Below are positions 18,199 through 26,806 of a DNA stretch of 64,000 nucleotides, piece after piece (within the stretch, counting starts at the first letter, position 1; each line of letters opens with the position of its first letter). The notes beneath the pieces are model-generated. The model worked only from the letters and a program-made list of their open reading frames with translations, had not been told where the DNA came from and did no database searches. The stretch is from 1-14-2-50-31-20 sp964617555 (lineage in GTDB: Bacteria; Bacteroidota; Ignavibacteria; Ignavibacteriales; Melioribacteraceae), in contig CAZTYP010000070.1 of NCBI GenBank assembly GCA_964617555.1, forward strand, positions 18,968 to 82,967, given 5' to 3'. The translations under genes were made by a program, and so were the position numbers.

Positions 18199-19185
18199 AT
18201 GAAAATTTCGAGAAAAGAATTTATTAAAAATTCCCTTCTTATGGGAGGTGCAATATTAACAAACAATTTAAAAGCCGCCGATTCCCCTTTTTACAAAGAG
18301 AAAAAGGAGTTCCCTCTTGTTATTTCTACCTGGGCACACGGCTTGCCGGCAAGCAATAAGGCAATGGAAGTACTTTCCTCGGGAGGTAATTTGCTTGACG
18401 CAGTAACAAAAGGAATTAATATAATTGAAAACGACCCCGATAATCATTCGGTGGGAATCGGCGGATATCCAGATGCCGAAGGAAATGTAACACTTGATGC
18501 TTCAATTATGGATTGTAAAGGAAACGCAGGCTCTGTTGCATACTTGCAAAATATCAAAAACCCTATAAATGTTGCTCGAATGGTAATGGAAAAATCGAAA
18601 CATGTTTTGCTTGTAGGCAAAGGTGCACAAAATTTTGCGATAAAAAACGGTTTTAAAGTTGAAAATCTTCTAACCGCCGAAATGAAAAAGAAATGGGAAA
18701 AATGGAACTCAGAAAAAAAAGAAGAAATGATTGATCCCGTTCTCGGCTCCGATAAGAATCATGATACCATCGGACTTTTGGCAATTGACACAGCGGGAAA
18801 TATCTCCGGAGGTGTATCAACAAGCGGCTGGGCATATAAACTACCCGGACGTGTGGGGGATTCGCCGATAATAGGTGCGGGAATGTTTGTTGATAACGAA
18901 GTAGGTGCCGCATGTGCTACCGGTTTGGGCGAACATGTGATAAAGTCAGTTGGAAGTTTTTTAATTGTGGAGTTGATGAGACATGGTTATACCCCTCTTG
19001 ACGCCATTAAAACAGCGGTTAAACGTCTACAAAAAAAAGGGTCCGGAGATAAATTTCAAGTGGCATATATTGCCCTTAATAAAAACGGAGAGTATGCCGG
19101 TTATGCATTACGTACGGGCTTTGAGTTTGCGGCGGTTACAAATAATTATGCAAAAATGATAAAAACGGATTCGTTAATAAAATAA
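18199..19185 (+). CDS. N4-(beta-N-acetylglucosaminyl)-L-asparaginase (glycosylasparaginase)
   Basis: A 328-residue N-terminal nucleophile hydrolase that would cleave the GlcNAc-Asn bond of glycoasparagines. The autocleavage site is the NHDTIG block with Thr190 as nucleophile. GGVSTSGWAYKLPGRVGDSP and ACATGLGEHVIKSVGSF provide substrate-binding motifs. The N-terminus (SRKEFIKNSLLMGGAILTNN) resembles a Tat-type or ordinary signal peptide, although the motif has RK rather than RR, so a periplasmic location is likely but not certain. It ends 1 base before the end of the convergent phosphatase gene. Confidence 0.92.
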   Translation: MKISRKEFIKNSLLMGGAILTNNLKAADSPFYKEKKEFPLVISTWAHGLPASNKAMEVLSSGGNLLDAVTKGINIIENDPDNHSVGIGGYPDAEGNVTLDASIMDCKGNAGSVAYLQNIKNPINVARMVMEKSKHVLLVGKGAQNFAIKNGFKVENLLTAEMKKKWEKWNSEKKEEMIDPVLGSDKNHDTIGLLAIDTAGNISGGVSTSGWAYKLPGRVGDSPIIGAGMFVDNEVGAACATGLGEHVIKSVGSFLIVELMRHGYTPLDAIKTAVKRLQKKGSGDKFQVAYIALNKNGEYAGYALRTGFEFAAVTNNYAKMIKTDSLIK

Positions 19186-19186
19186 A

Positions 19187-19972
19187 TTATTCTCCGATTA
19201 TATTTAACATTTTTTCTATTATCGAATTATTGCCGGCAATTATCTTCGTACTTTTTGTCATGTGACTTTTGCCGTTAAAATCTATAATTTTGGCGCCCGC
19301 TTCTTTAGCAATAAGTAATCCAGCATACATATCTTCCGTTTCGCTTTCAAAACTAATTAACAAATCTATTCCGCCATATGCAAGTAAACACCAATCTAAA
19401 GAAGGAGCCCAAGTGGTAATAACACGTCTGCATTTTGTTGAAATTTTATTGCAAATTGTTTTTACACTATCGGATAAATTTTGTGATTGACTTACCGTGT
19501 GCCCTTGTATAAAGGAACAAAGTGATTTTTCCAAAACTTTATTTTTTGATGGTTGCATTGGCATTCCGTTTAAAAAAGCCCCTTCGTTTTTAGTTGCTTC
19601 GAATAATTGATTTGAAGCGGGATTATAAACAACACCGAGAATAATCTCTTCTGCCTTTAATAATGCAATGGAAACGGCAAAATATGGTATGCCCGCAATA
19701 TAATTGTTTGTTCCATCCAGCGGGTCCACAACCCAAGTATATTCGCTGTTTTTATTAATTATACCGGTTTCTTCCGAAAAAATATTATATGACGGGTATT
19801 TTGCCTTGATAATACTAAAGATTATCCTTTCACTCTCTTTATCCTCGGCAATAGTAATATCTTTAGGGGTTTTAAACTTTAAGTCGTAACTTTTACAAAA
19901 ATTTTCAACAAGATATTTTCCCGCATTTAACGCCGCTTTTTTTGCAGTTTTAACTTCTTCCTTTAAATTCAT
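19187..19972 (-). CDS. Inositol monophosphatase family protein
   Basis: The 261-residue protein has the metal-binding motifs of the inositol monophosphatase family: FSEETG, WVVDPLDGTNNY, and TWAPSLDWCLLAYGGID near the C-terminus. Family members dephosphorylate inositol phosphates, fructose-1,6-bisphosphate or 3'-phosphoadenosine phosphates, and the exact substrate is not clear from sequence. It begins 2 bases after the stop of the U32 peptidase-type gene, so the two form an operon. The gene is convergent with the glycosylasparaginase gene with almost no space between, leaving no room for a terminator outside the coding sequence. Confidence 0.9.
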   Translation of the reverse strand: MNLKEEVKTAKKAALNAGKYLVENFCKSYDLKFKTPKDITIAEDKESERIIFSIIKAKYPSYNIFSEETGIINKNSEYTWVVDPLDGTNNYIAGIPYFAVSIALLKAEEIILGVVYNPASNQLFEATKNEGAFLNGMPMQPSKNKVLEKSLCSFIQGHTVSQSQNLSDSVKTICNKISTKCRRVITTWAPSLDWCLLAYGGIDLLISFESETEDMYAGLLIAKEAGAKIIDFNGKSHMTKSTKIIAGNNSIIEKMLNIIGE

Positions 19973-19974
19973 AT

Positions 19975-21195
19975 TTACTTAACATGTATTACTTTATAAA
20001 CTTGGTCTCGCGGTCTCACTAATTCATCGAGATAAAAAGTAATTTCTTCTCCTTTTGCCGCTTTTTCAATTTGTTTTTCGTCTTTCATCATAGATTGCAA
20101 ACGTGTTTCAACCAAACCCGTTGTATTGCCTATTACATAAAGCGTATCGTTTAATTCAACATTTCCGGCTTCCATTTTTACATGGGCAACTTTTGATTTT
20201 TTATAGTAGTTAAGTACTTTACCTACATAGGTTTTTTTCGTTGTTGCTTGATTTCCGTAACGTTCGGTATAATCTGCACCGCTTGGGATGCCATGATAAA
20301 AGCCGGCGGAAAATCCGCGGTTGTAAACCGTTCCCAATTCTTCAAACATTTTATGTTTAATCTTTTTATCCAATTTCCCTTCAAAATAATAATCAATTGC
20401 CTTGCGATAATTTGCAACTGTTTTTGCAATATATTCCGGACTGCGTTTACGCCCTTCTATTTTAAAAGAATCAATACCGGCTTCGATCAATTCGTCTAAA
20501 AACTCTATAGTATTCATATCTTTAGGTGACATAACATAATCCGTTCCGATAATAAAACTTGTTTCGCCGCTCGTGTCTCTTATTTCATATTCTCGTCTGC
20601 AATTTTGTAAACATTCACCCGTATTGGCACTTTGTCCGAAAGCATGATGACTCATAAAACATCTGCCGCTTATTGCCACACACATTGCACCGTGCACAAA
20701 AGCTTCGATGTCAATATCCACCTTACTTTTTATTTCTTTAATCTGTTGAAGGGAACATTCTCTGGCAAGCACAATCCTTTTTGCTCCTAAATCTTTATAG
20801 AATTCTGCCGCGACAGAATTGCTAACCGATGCTTGCGTGCTTATACAGAGTGGTAAATTCATTTCAACGGTTTTTTTTATTATCGCCATATCCCATGCAA
20901 TTATCATATCCACACCGGTACGTTCGGCTTCTTTTAAAACCAAATCCACTTTTCCCATTTGCTCGTCATAAACAACGGCATTTACGGTAAGGTGTGCATC
21001 AACATTGTTTTCGTGTAAAAAGGTAACAACCTGCTCTAATTCCTCCAAAGCAAAATTGCTTGCTTTGGCTCTTAAATTTAATTCGTCAACCCCGAAATAA
21101 ATTGCATCGGCACCGTTTTTTACCGCAGTACGTAACATTTTCCAATCTCCGGCTCCCGCAAGTAATTCCGGTTTTTTTTCGTTTTTTTTATCCAA
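19975..21195 (-). CDS. U32 peptidase family protein, TrhP/YegQ-like tRNA hydroxylation protein
   Basis: The 406-residue protein matches the U32 family: PELLAGAGDWKMLRTAV and GADAIYFGVDELNLRA at the N-terminus, then AFVHGAMCVAISGRCFMS and NTGECLQNCRREYEI, whose cysteines include the probable Fe-S ligands. In E. coli the YegQ/TrhP branch makes 5-hydroxyuridine at position 34 of tRNAs, and the related RlhA modifies 23S rRNA; older annotation as a collagenase-like peptidase is doubtful. The start appears to be TTG at 21195, with AAGGAT upstream, as no ATG precedes the conserved N-terminus. It is the first gene of a two-gene operon with the phosphatase gene. Confidence 0.88.
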   Translation of the reverse strand: MDKKNEKKPELLAGAGDWKMLRTAVKNGADAIYFGVDELNLRAKASNFALEELEQVVTFLHENNVDAHLTVNAVVYDEQMGKVDLVLKEAERTGVDMIIAWDMAIIKKTVEMNLPLCISTQASVSNSVAAEFYKDLGAKRIVLARECSLQQIKEIKSKVDIDIEAFVHGAMCVAISGRCFMSHHAFGQSANTGECLQNCRREYEIRDTSGETSFIIGTDYVMSPKDMNTIEFLDELIEAGIDSFKIEGRKRSPEYIAKTVANYRKAIDYYFEGKLDKKIKHKMFEELGTVYNRGFSAGFYHGIPSGADYTERYGNQATTKKTYVGKVLNYYKKSKVAHVKMEAGNVELNDTLYVIGNTTGLVETRLQSMMKDEKQIEKAAKGEEITFYLDELVRPRDQVYKVIHVK

Positions 21196-21375
21196 ATCTA
21201 TTATTATCCTTTTTTAATACACAAACTCTTTTTTTATATTTAAAGATACTAAATCTATTTACAACAATTTATTATGAAATATTTTTTACAATAATTTAAA
21301 AACCTTTCCTCATATTTCTGAAATATTCATAATTATTGATTAACTTTTAAAAAGTAATTAATTCTATATAGACTT

Positions 21376-23292
21376 ATGAATATTGACTTTTCGGATTTGA
21401 TAAAACTATACAACGACCTTGCGGGTTCTTCTTTCTGCTTTTTGATAAAAGCTGAAGATGGAGGAGAATTGCTTGGCAAAAGTGATGAGTTATCACATAA
21501 AAATGAAGAAATAATTAATTTGTCTTTTGCCGAACTTGCGGGAAAAGGATCGAAGTTAAAAAATTCCGAACAGTTTTCGTTTATAGAAAAGTTAAAAAAA
21601 GTTTTTAAATTTAAAAATGCTTTTATCAATCCGGTCTGTAATATTGACGGAATTAATTACTATCTTATAGATTTATCACCCCAGCCGGAAAATATTTTAA
21701 AACACAATCCGCATCTCCAAACTATTATTAATTCCATTACAACCGAGTTAAGATTACAACACGAACTGTTCGAAAAATATGACTTGGTTTCTTCAAGAAT
21801 TGATGCGGTAATATATTCTTATAATATTCAAAAGAAGAAATACCACTTTATTTCCGGTTCCGCAAAAAAAATATTAGACTTAACCGAAGATGAAATTGTT
21901 AATCATCCTATAAAACTTGTACGAAGGGTATATCCTCAATATTATACAGCTTACAAAAGATTTATTGCAAAATTATTAAGAGGAGAACATGCTTCTGTTG
22001 ACTATGAATATAAAATTAAACTTGGAGGCGATAAATTTTTAAGACACGTTGCCGAGCCTATAATGTTTGAAGGAAAGGTTGACAGAGTGGTTGGTGTAAT
22101 TAGTGATATTACACAAGAAAAAGAGATGATTAACCGTTTGAAGCGTTCCGAAAAAAGATTCGGACTTCTTATAAATACCGCAATAGATTTTATTTTTTCA
22201 CTCAACGGTTTCGGATATTTAATTCAAGTAAACGAAAACGGGGCAAATGCTCTCGGATACAAAACGGAAGAGATGTTAGGCAAACATTTTCTCGATTTTG
22301 CAGCCGATTATCAAAAAAACGATATTACAAAATCGTTTCAAGAAATGCTTTCAAGCAAATCAACAATTCACTTTGAAATAGATTTGCTACATAAATTAAA
22401 TAAACCCATTAAATTTGAATTTCTTGCTACTCCATTGATTGAAAATGATGAAATTACCGGCATGCTCGGTATAGGCAGAGATATTACACGACGCAGAAAA
22501 AACGAAGAAACAATTGAACGACTAAAACAAAAGTTGAAAGAGACCAAACGCCTTGTGGAGATTGAAAGAGACAGAGCCAAACAACAAATTACAATCTTGG
22601 AAGAAATAAATCTTTTAAAAAACGAATTTATCTCAAATGTTTCACACGAACTGCGCACTCCGCTCGCTTCTATAGTCGGTTTTGCCGAAACACTTGCATC
22701 TGACGAAGATTTACCGAGAGAGCTTATCTCGGAATTCAGCAATATAATTCTTACCGAAGGGAAACGGCTTGCAAGATTTATAGAAGATATTTTAGATTTT
22801 TCCGAATTGGAAAGCGGCGGAGCAAATTTACAAAAAGAGGAATTTAATATAGTAACCGTTCTTAAAGAACTTGCAAAAAAAGTTGAAAAAGAATTTAATG
22901 CTCAAAAAATTTCTTTTACGTCTTTAATACCTGATGCCGAAATTATTATCTTTGCAGATAAAGAAAAATTAATAAAAGCTTTTAATACTATTTTTGAAAA
23001 CACTTTACGATTTACCAAAAGCGGCGATAATGTGTCGCTTGTAATTCAAGATTTTCTAAAAGAAGTTGAAATTATAATTAGTGATGATGGTAACGGAATA
23101 TCAGAAAGCGATTTGGAACTTCTTTTCGATAAATTTCACTCTGCCGGTTCTACCAACGCAAAAACTCCTACTGCCGGCATAGCTTTATCGTTGGTAAAGC
23201 AAATTTTTGAACATCATAAAGGTTTACTTCAGGTTAAAAGCAGCATAGGTGAAGGAACAACTTTTATTATTCGTTTGCCGAAAAATAAATAG
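21376..23292 (+). CDS. PAS-domain sensor histidine kinase
   Basis: A 638-residue kinase without clear membrane helices, so probably cytoplasmic. After an unassigned N-terminal region it has a PAS/PAC unit (about 150-255, ending VVGVISDITQEKEMI), a second PAS/PAC unit (about 260-375, ending MLGIGRDITRRRKNE), a coiled coil, the dimerisation box with phospho-accepting His424 (NVSHELRTPLASIVGF) and a C-terminal ATPase domain. The N box (ENTLRFT) and G1 box (DDGNGI) are good, but the G2 box reads TAGIALSLVK instead of the usual TGLGLAIVK. It is the first gene of a four-gene signalling operon; the response regulator begins 10 bases downstream. Confidence 0.92.
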   Translation: MNIDFSDLIKLYNDLAGSSFCFLIKAEDGGELLGKSDELSHKNEEIINLSFAELAGKGSKLKNSEQFSFIEKLKKVFKFKNAFINPVCNIDGINYYLIDLSPQPENILKHNPHLQTIINSITTELRLQHELFEKYDLVSSRIDAVIYSYNIQKKKYHFISGSAKKILDLTEDEIVNHPIKLVRRVYPQYYTAYKRFIAKLLRGEHASVDYEYKIKLGGDKFLRHVAEPIMFEGKVDRVVGVISDITQEKEMINRLKRSEKRFGLLINTAIDFIFSLNGFGYLIQVNENGANALGYKTEEMLGKHFLDFAADYQKNDITKSFQEMLSSKSTIHFEIDLLHKLNKPIKFEFLATPLIENDEITGMLGIGRDITRRRKNEETIERLKQKLKETKRLVEIERDRAKQQITILEEINLLKNEFISNVSHELRTPLASIVGFAETLASDEDLPRELISEFSNIILTEGKRLARFIEDILDFSELESGGANLQKEEFNIVTVLKELAKKVEKEFNAQKISFTSLIPDAEIIIFADKEKLIKAFNTIFENTLRFTKSGDNVSLVIQDFLKEVEIIISDDGNGISESDLELLFDKFHSAGSTNAKTPTAGIALSLVKQIFEHHKGLLQVKSSIGEGTTFIIRLPKNK

Positions 23293-23302
23293 CGAGGTAA
23301 CG

Positions 23303-24685
23303 TTGGGAAAATTAATTTTTATTGTTGATGACGAACCGTCAATCAGAAAACTACTTACTCATTGGGTTAAAAACCAATGGGGATACGAAGTGGAAACTTT
23401 TGAAAACGGCTTTGATATGTTAAATAAGTTGGATCAAAATCCCGCTCTTATTCTTCTTGATATCATGCTGCCGGATTCGAACGGAATAGAACTTATTCCG
23501 GAAATCAAAAATTACGACCCGAATCTTCCCATTATTATGCTTTCCGCTCAAGGCAGTATTGAAGTTGCTCTTGAATCCATACGACGCGGTGCTTTTGATT
23601 ATTTTCCCAAACCGATTGACAGCAACAGATTAGGACCGGCAATAAAGAACGCCATCAGCAATTACGAACTGCATAAAAGAGTTGAAGAACTGGAAGAAGA
23701 TATTCAACACGAGTATAGTTTCGACAATATAATATCGAACGACCCCCGTATGCAAAATGTTTTCAAACTGGTTTCAAAAGTGTTAAACAACGATATCACC
23801 GTTTTGATAAACGGCGAAAGCGGTACCGGAAAAGAGCTTGTTGCACGTGCAATTCATTATAACGGGAAACGAAAAGATAAACCTTTTGTTGTTGTTAATT
23901 GTGCATCCATTCCACGCGAATTGTTAGAAAGCGAATTATTCGGGCACGAAAAAGGTGCTTTTACAGGTGCGCATCAAAGAAAGTTGGGTAAATTTGAAGC
24001 AGCTAACGGCGGAACCCTCTTCCTTGATGAAATTGGCGAAATGGAAATGTTGCTTCAAGCAAAAATATTACGCGTAATTCAGGAAAAAGAATTTGAACGT
24101 GTAGGCGGAAACGAAACTTTGAAAGTTGATGTGCGAATCCTTTCTGCCACAAACAGAGATCTGAAAGAAATGGTTGCACGAAACGAATTCAGAGAAGACC
24201 TCTATTATCGTTTAAGCTCCTTCCCTATTGTTGTTCCTTCTTTGCGCGAACGTAGAGGCGATATCGTAATTTTAATAAATCATTTTATAGAAAAATTTAA
24301 CAAAAAGAACGGGACAAATATCAAAGGTGTAACAAAAAAAGCACTTAAATATCTTTACGATTACGATTGGCCCGGAAATATTCGGGAATTGGAAAATACA
24401 ATAGAACGTTGTATTATTCTTACCGATACAAATGAAATTGATGTTGATGTACTGCCGGAAGTTGTTTTATTACAAAATGAAAAACCTGGAATCGGTACAA
24501 ACGAAAAACTTTTTACGGAGAATTCTCCCATTATTCCTTTTGAAAAGTTAAAAGAAGAAGCCATTAAACATGCCCTTACAAAAACAGACGGAAACATTGT
24601 GGAAGCCGCAAGAAAATTAAAGATTGGAAGAGCAACAATGTATAGACTTATGGAAAAATATAATTTGGAGATTGAAAGAAAATAA
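23303..24685 (+). CDS. NtrC-family sigma-54-dependent response regulator
   Basis: A 460-residue regulator with a receiver domain (Asp53 in LILLDIMLPDSNG), an AAA+ sigma-54 activation domain (GESGTGKE Walker A, ESELFGHEKGAFTGAH with the GAFTGA loop, DEIGEM) and a C-terminal Fis-type helix-turn-helix (NIVEAARKLKIGRATMYRLM). The open frame extends further upstream into the kinase gene, but the receiver domain begins right after TTG 23303, which has GAGG at suitable spacing, so TTG is the likely start. It ends with TAATG, overlapping the start of the STAS gene by one base. It should activate sigma-54 promoters when phosphorylated by the kinase next door; its targets are not visible. Confidence 0.94.
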   Translation: MGKLIFIVDDEPSIRKLLTHWVKNQWGYEVETFENGFDMLNKLDQNPALILLDIMLPDSNGIELIPEIKNYDPNLPIIMLSAQGSIEVALESIRRGAFDYFPKPIDSNRLGPAIKNAISNYELHKRVEELEEDIQHEYSFDNIISNDPRMQNVFKLVSKVLNNDITVLINGESGTGKELVARAIHYNGKRKDKPFVVVNCASIPRELLESELFGHEKGAFTGAHQRKLGKFEAANGGTLFLDEIGEMEMLLQAKILRVIQEKEFERVGGNETLKVDVRILSATNRDLKEMVARNEFREDLYYRLSSFPIVVPSLRERRGDIVILINHFIEKFNKKNGTNIKGVTKKALKYLYDYDWPGNIRELENTIERCIILTDTNEIDVDVLPEVVLLQNEKPGIGTNEKLFTENSPIIPFEKLKEEAIKHALTKTDGNIVEAARKLKIGRATMYRLMEKYNLEIERK

Positions 24686-25023
24686 TGCCTATTATTTCAA
24701 ATAACATTAAAGATGTTTTGGTTGTTTTGGTAGAGTTAGAACGAGCCACTGTGGTAGATGTTGACGACTTTAAAATTGTTATGCAAGCTGCAATTGATAG
24801 TGGAAATAAAAAATTTATTGTCGATTTATCCGAATGTGAATTTATAGATTCAACCTTCCTTTCCGCATTGGTAACAATATTAAAAAAAATTACCAAAGAA
24901 GACGGGGACTTAAAACTTGTAGGACTTAAACCACCTGTAAAATCAATGTTTGAGCTTACAAGATTATCACAAATTTTTGAAATATACGGCAACGGAGACG
25001 AAGCCGTTCAAAGTTTTAATTAG
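24685..25023 (+). CDS. STAS-domain protein (anti-sigma-factor antagonist type)
   Basis: The 112-residue protein is a single STAS domain with the phosphorylatable serine region CEFIDSTFLSALV (Ser56 following Asp55) and VGLKPPVKSMFELTRLSQIF. Such proteins are switched by a serine kinase and a PP2C phosphatase in partner-switching systems that control sigma factors or other outputs. Its start overlaps the regulator stop (TAATG), and the following REC-PP2C phosphatase starts 4 bases after its stop, giving a substrate/phosphatase pair. No serine kinase of the RsbW type was found in the window. Confidence 0.9.
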   Translation: MPIISNNIKDVLVVLVELERATVVDVDDFKIVMQAAIDSGNKKFIVDLSECEFIDSTFLSALVTILKKITKEDGDLKLVGLKPPVKSMFELTRLSQIFEIYGNGDEAVQSFN

Positions 25024-25027
25024 AACA

Positions 25028-26167
25028 ATGACAACAGAAACAAAACACAAAGTATTATTAGTTGAAGACGACAAAAATATTGCACGCTTATTGCAATACA
25101 ATTTGGAAAAAAACGGGTATGAAGTTAAACATACCATCCATGGCGGAATAGCATTTGAAATGCTTAAAAGTCATAAGTTTGAACCCGATGTAATAATAAG
25201 CGATATTATGATGCCCGAAGTTGACGGTTTTGCTTTTAGGAAACTGCTTTTAAATAGCGATGAATTTAAATCCATTCCCTTTATTTTTCTTACCGCAAAA
25301 GGGGAAGAGGATGATATGCTTTTAGGGTACGATTTGGAAATTCAAGATTATATTGTAAAAACCGCCAGCCCAAAAATAATTATGGCAAAATTAAAATCCG
25401 TAATTAATTCAAGCCAAGTGCAAAAGGCAAAAGGGGAAAAAGAAATTAAAAAAGCCGCTGCAGCCTTAGGTGCAAAGGTGGTGCCGGATAAAGTTCCTAA
25501 GTTTAACGGATACAAAATAACCCAAATGCACAAATCTTTTAACGATATACCAGGCGGCGATTTTATTGACTATGTAAAAATATCTGAAAACAAACTTGTT
25601 GTTGTTGTTGGTGATGTGATGGGTAAAAAATGGGGCGCGTGGTATTTTGCAGTTGCTTATGCCGGTTATGTACGTAGTGCAATCCGCTTTGTGCTTGACG
25701 AGGCAAAAAACTTTTCAGCAAGCGAAATTATGAAACGTGTTAATGAAGCTGTTTTTAACGACGAACGCATTTCAGATGTCTTCATTACCCTTTCTATCCT
25801 CGTTATAGACAACAAAGAGAACACGGTTGATTATTGTGGCGCCGGAGATATTCCGGTTCTTCACTACACGGAAGGAAAAGTTAATATTGTTAAATCTTCC
25901 GGAACTTTAATCGGTTTTGCAAAAAAAAGCAAATATGAAGACTTAACTATTCCGCTAAAGAAAAATAACGAACTTTTTGTTTTAACCGACGGAATTATTG
26001 AAACCCGTGATATAAAAGGACGTTCAATTGAAAACGAACGGCTAATCGAAATTATTTTACAAAAAGGCGAAAACGATTCTTTAAAATATATTAAAGAACA
26101 AGTTTCAAAATTAACTAACAATAAATTTGAAGATGATGTAACCGTTGTTTGTATTAAAAAAGAATAA
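25028..26167 (+). CDS. Response regulator with PP2C/SpoIIE phosphatase output (RsbU-like)
   Basis: The 379-residue protein has an N-terminal receiver domain (VLLVEDDKNIARLLQ, Asp59 in VIISDIMMP) and a C-terminal SpoIIE-type PP2C domain (about 165-379, with GGDFIDYV, VVVGDVMGKKWGAW, YCGAGDIPVL, FVLTDGIIE and DDVTVVCI). It would dephosphorylate a STAS protein in response to phosphorylation of its receiver. The ATG at 25028, 4 bases after the STAS stop, makes the receiver complete; the frame is open further upstream but overlaps the STAS gene. It is the last gene of the operon, and a 68-base gap separates it from the ECF sigma gene. Confidence 0.93.
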   Translation: MTTETKHKVLLVEDDKNIARLLQYNLEKNGYEVKHTIHGGIAFEMLKSHKFEPDVIISDIMMPEVDGFAFRKLLLNSDEFKSIPFIFLTAKGEEDDMLLGYDLEIQDYIVKTASPKIIMAKLKSVINSSQVQKAKGEKEIKKAAAALGAKVVPDKVPKFNGYKITQMHKSFNDIPGGDFIDYVKISENKLVVVVGDVMGKKWGAWYFAVAYAGYVRSAIRFVLDEAKNFSASEIMKRVNEAVFNDERISDVFITLSILVIDNKENTVDYCGAGDIPVLHYTEGKVNIVKSSGTLIGFAKKSKYEDLTIPLKKNNELFVLTDGIIETRDIKGRSIENERLIEIILQKGENDSLKYIKEQVSKLTNNKFEDDVTVVCIKKE

Positions 26168-26235
26168 TAAAGAGCTATCTCCTTTTATTATTTAAAGAAG
26201 TTTCTTAGATTTATTATCATTTAAAATAAGAATGT

Positions 26236-26805
26236 ATGGACAACTTAAATTCTTATAAAAACCATAAAGATATAGAGCTGTTTGAAAAGATAGTAAAATA
26301 TGATTCCAAAGCATTGGAGGAGCTCTATATCAGGTATTCTCCTCTTCTTTTTTCTCTTATCAAAAAAATTGTAAAAAACAAAAATGATGCGGAAAATATT
26401 TTATTAGATGTTTTCACCACTGTGTGGAAAAAAATTGATTTGTTCGACTTTAAAAGCGGAAACGTTTACACTTGGCTGATTTTTATTACACGTAATAAAG
26501 CTGTGGAGTTTATAAAAAATACTAATCAACCGTTTGACGATAACTATGAAGATTTTTACATTATGCCGCTTTTAGATAAAAATATAGACTATCTTTCCCT
26601 TGACTCTGCCATGAATGCAAAAGCGGAAATTTCCGCAGCTTTAGAGAATTTAACCGAAGCACAAAAATATGTTCTTCATCTTTCGTTTTACGAAGGTTAT
26701 ACATTAAATGAAATTTCGGAAAAACTGAATATCCCCATACCAACCGTTCGAAAAAAAGTTCAGGTTGCTCTTTATCAATTAAAAGATAATTTACTTGGTG
26801 AATAA
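26236..26805 (+). CDS. ECF-type RNA polymerase sigma factor (SigK-like)
   Basis: A 189-residue sigma-70 family factor with region 2 (LEELYIRYSPLLFSLIKKIV through NVYTWLIFITRNKAVEFIK) and region 4 (LTEAQKYVLHLSFYEGYTL, NEISEKLNIPIPTVRKKV). The downstream gene encodes a membrane protein of the RskA anti-sigma type, so this pair resembles SigK-RskA. One base separates the two genes. The cytochrome b operon follows after 41 bases on the same strand, so the factor may control that operon and be co-transcribed with it; this is inference. No autoregulated promoter could be identified by eye. Confidence 0.92.
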   Translation: MDNLNSYKNHKDIELFEKIVKYDSKALEELYIRYSPLLFSLIKKIVKNKNDAENILLDVFTTVWKKIDLFDFKSGNVYTWLIFITRNKAVEFIKNTNQPFDDNYEDFYIMPLLDKNIDYLSLDSAMNAKAEISAALENLTEAQKYVLHLSFYEGYTLNEISEKLNIPIPTVRKKVQVALYQLKDNLLGE

Positions 26806-26806
26806 T

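Noticed and set aside
22368..22742. 124-codon open frame opposite the histidine kinase
   Set aside because: It is Ser-rich antisense to the PAS/coiled-coil region, with no signal or domain.
26163..26192. AT-rich hairpin overlapping the stop of the REC-PP2C gene, as a terminator
   Set aside because: The stem is bulged and AT-rich with only a GAG/CTC core, and no T run follows; too weak to call.
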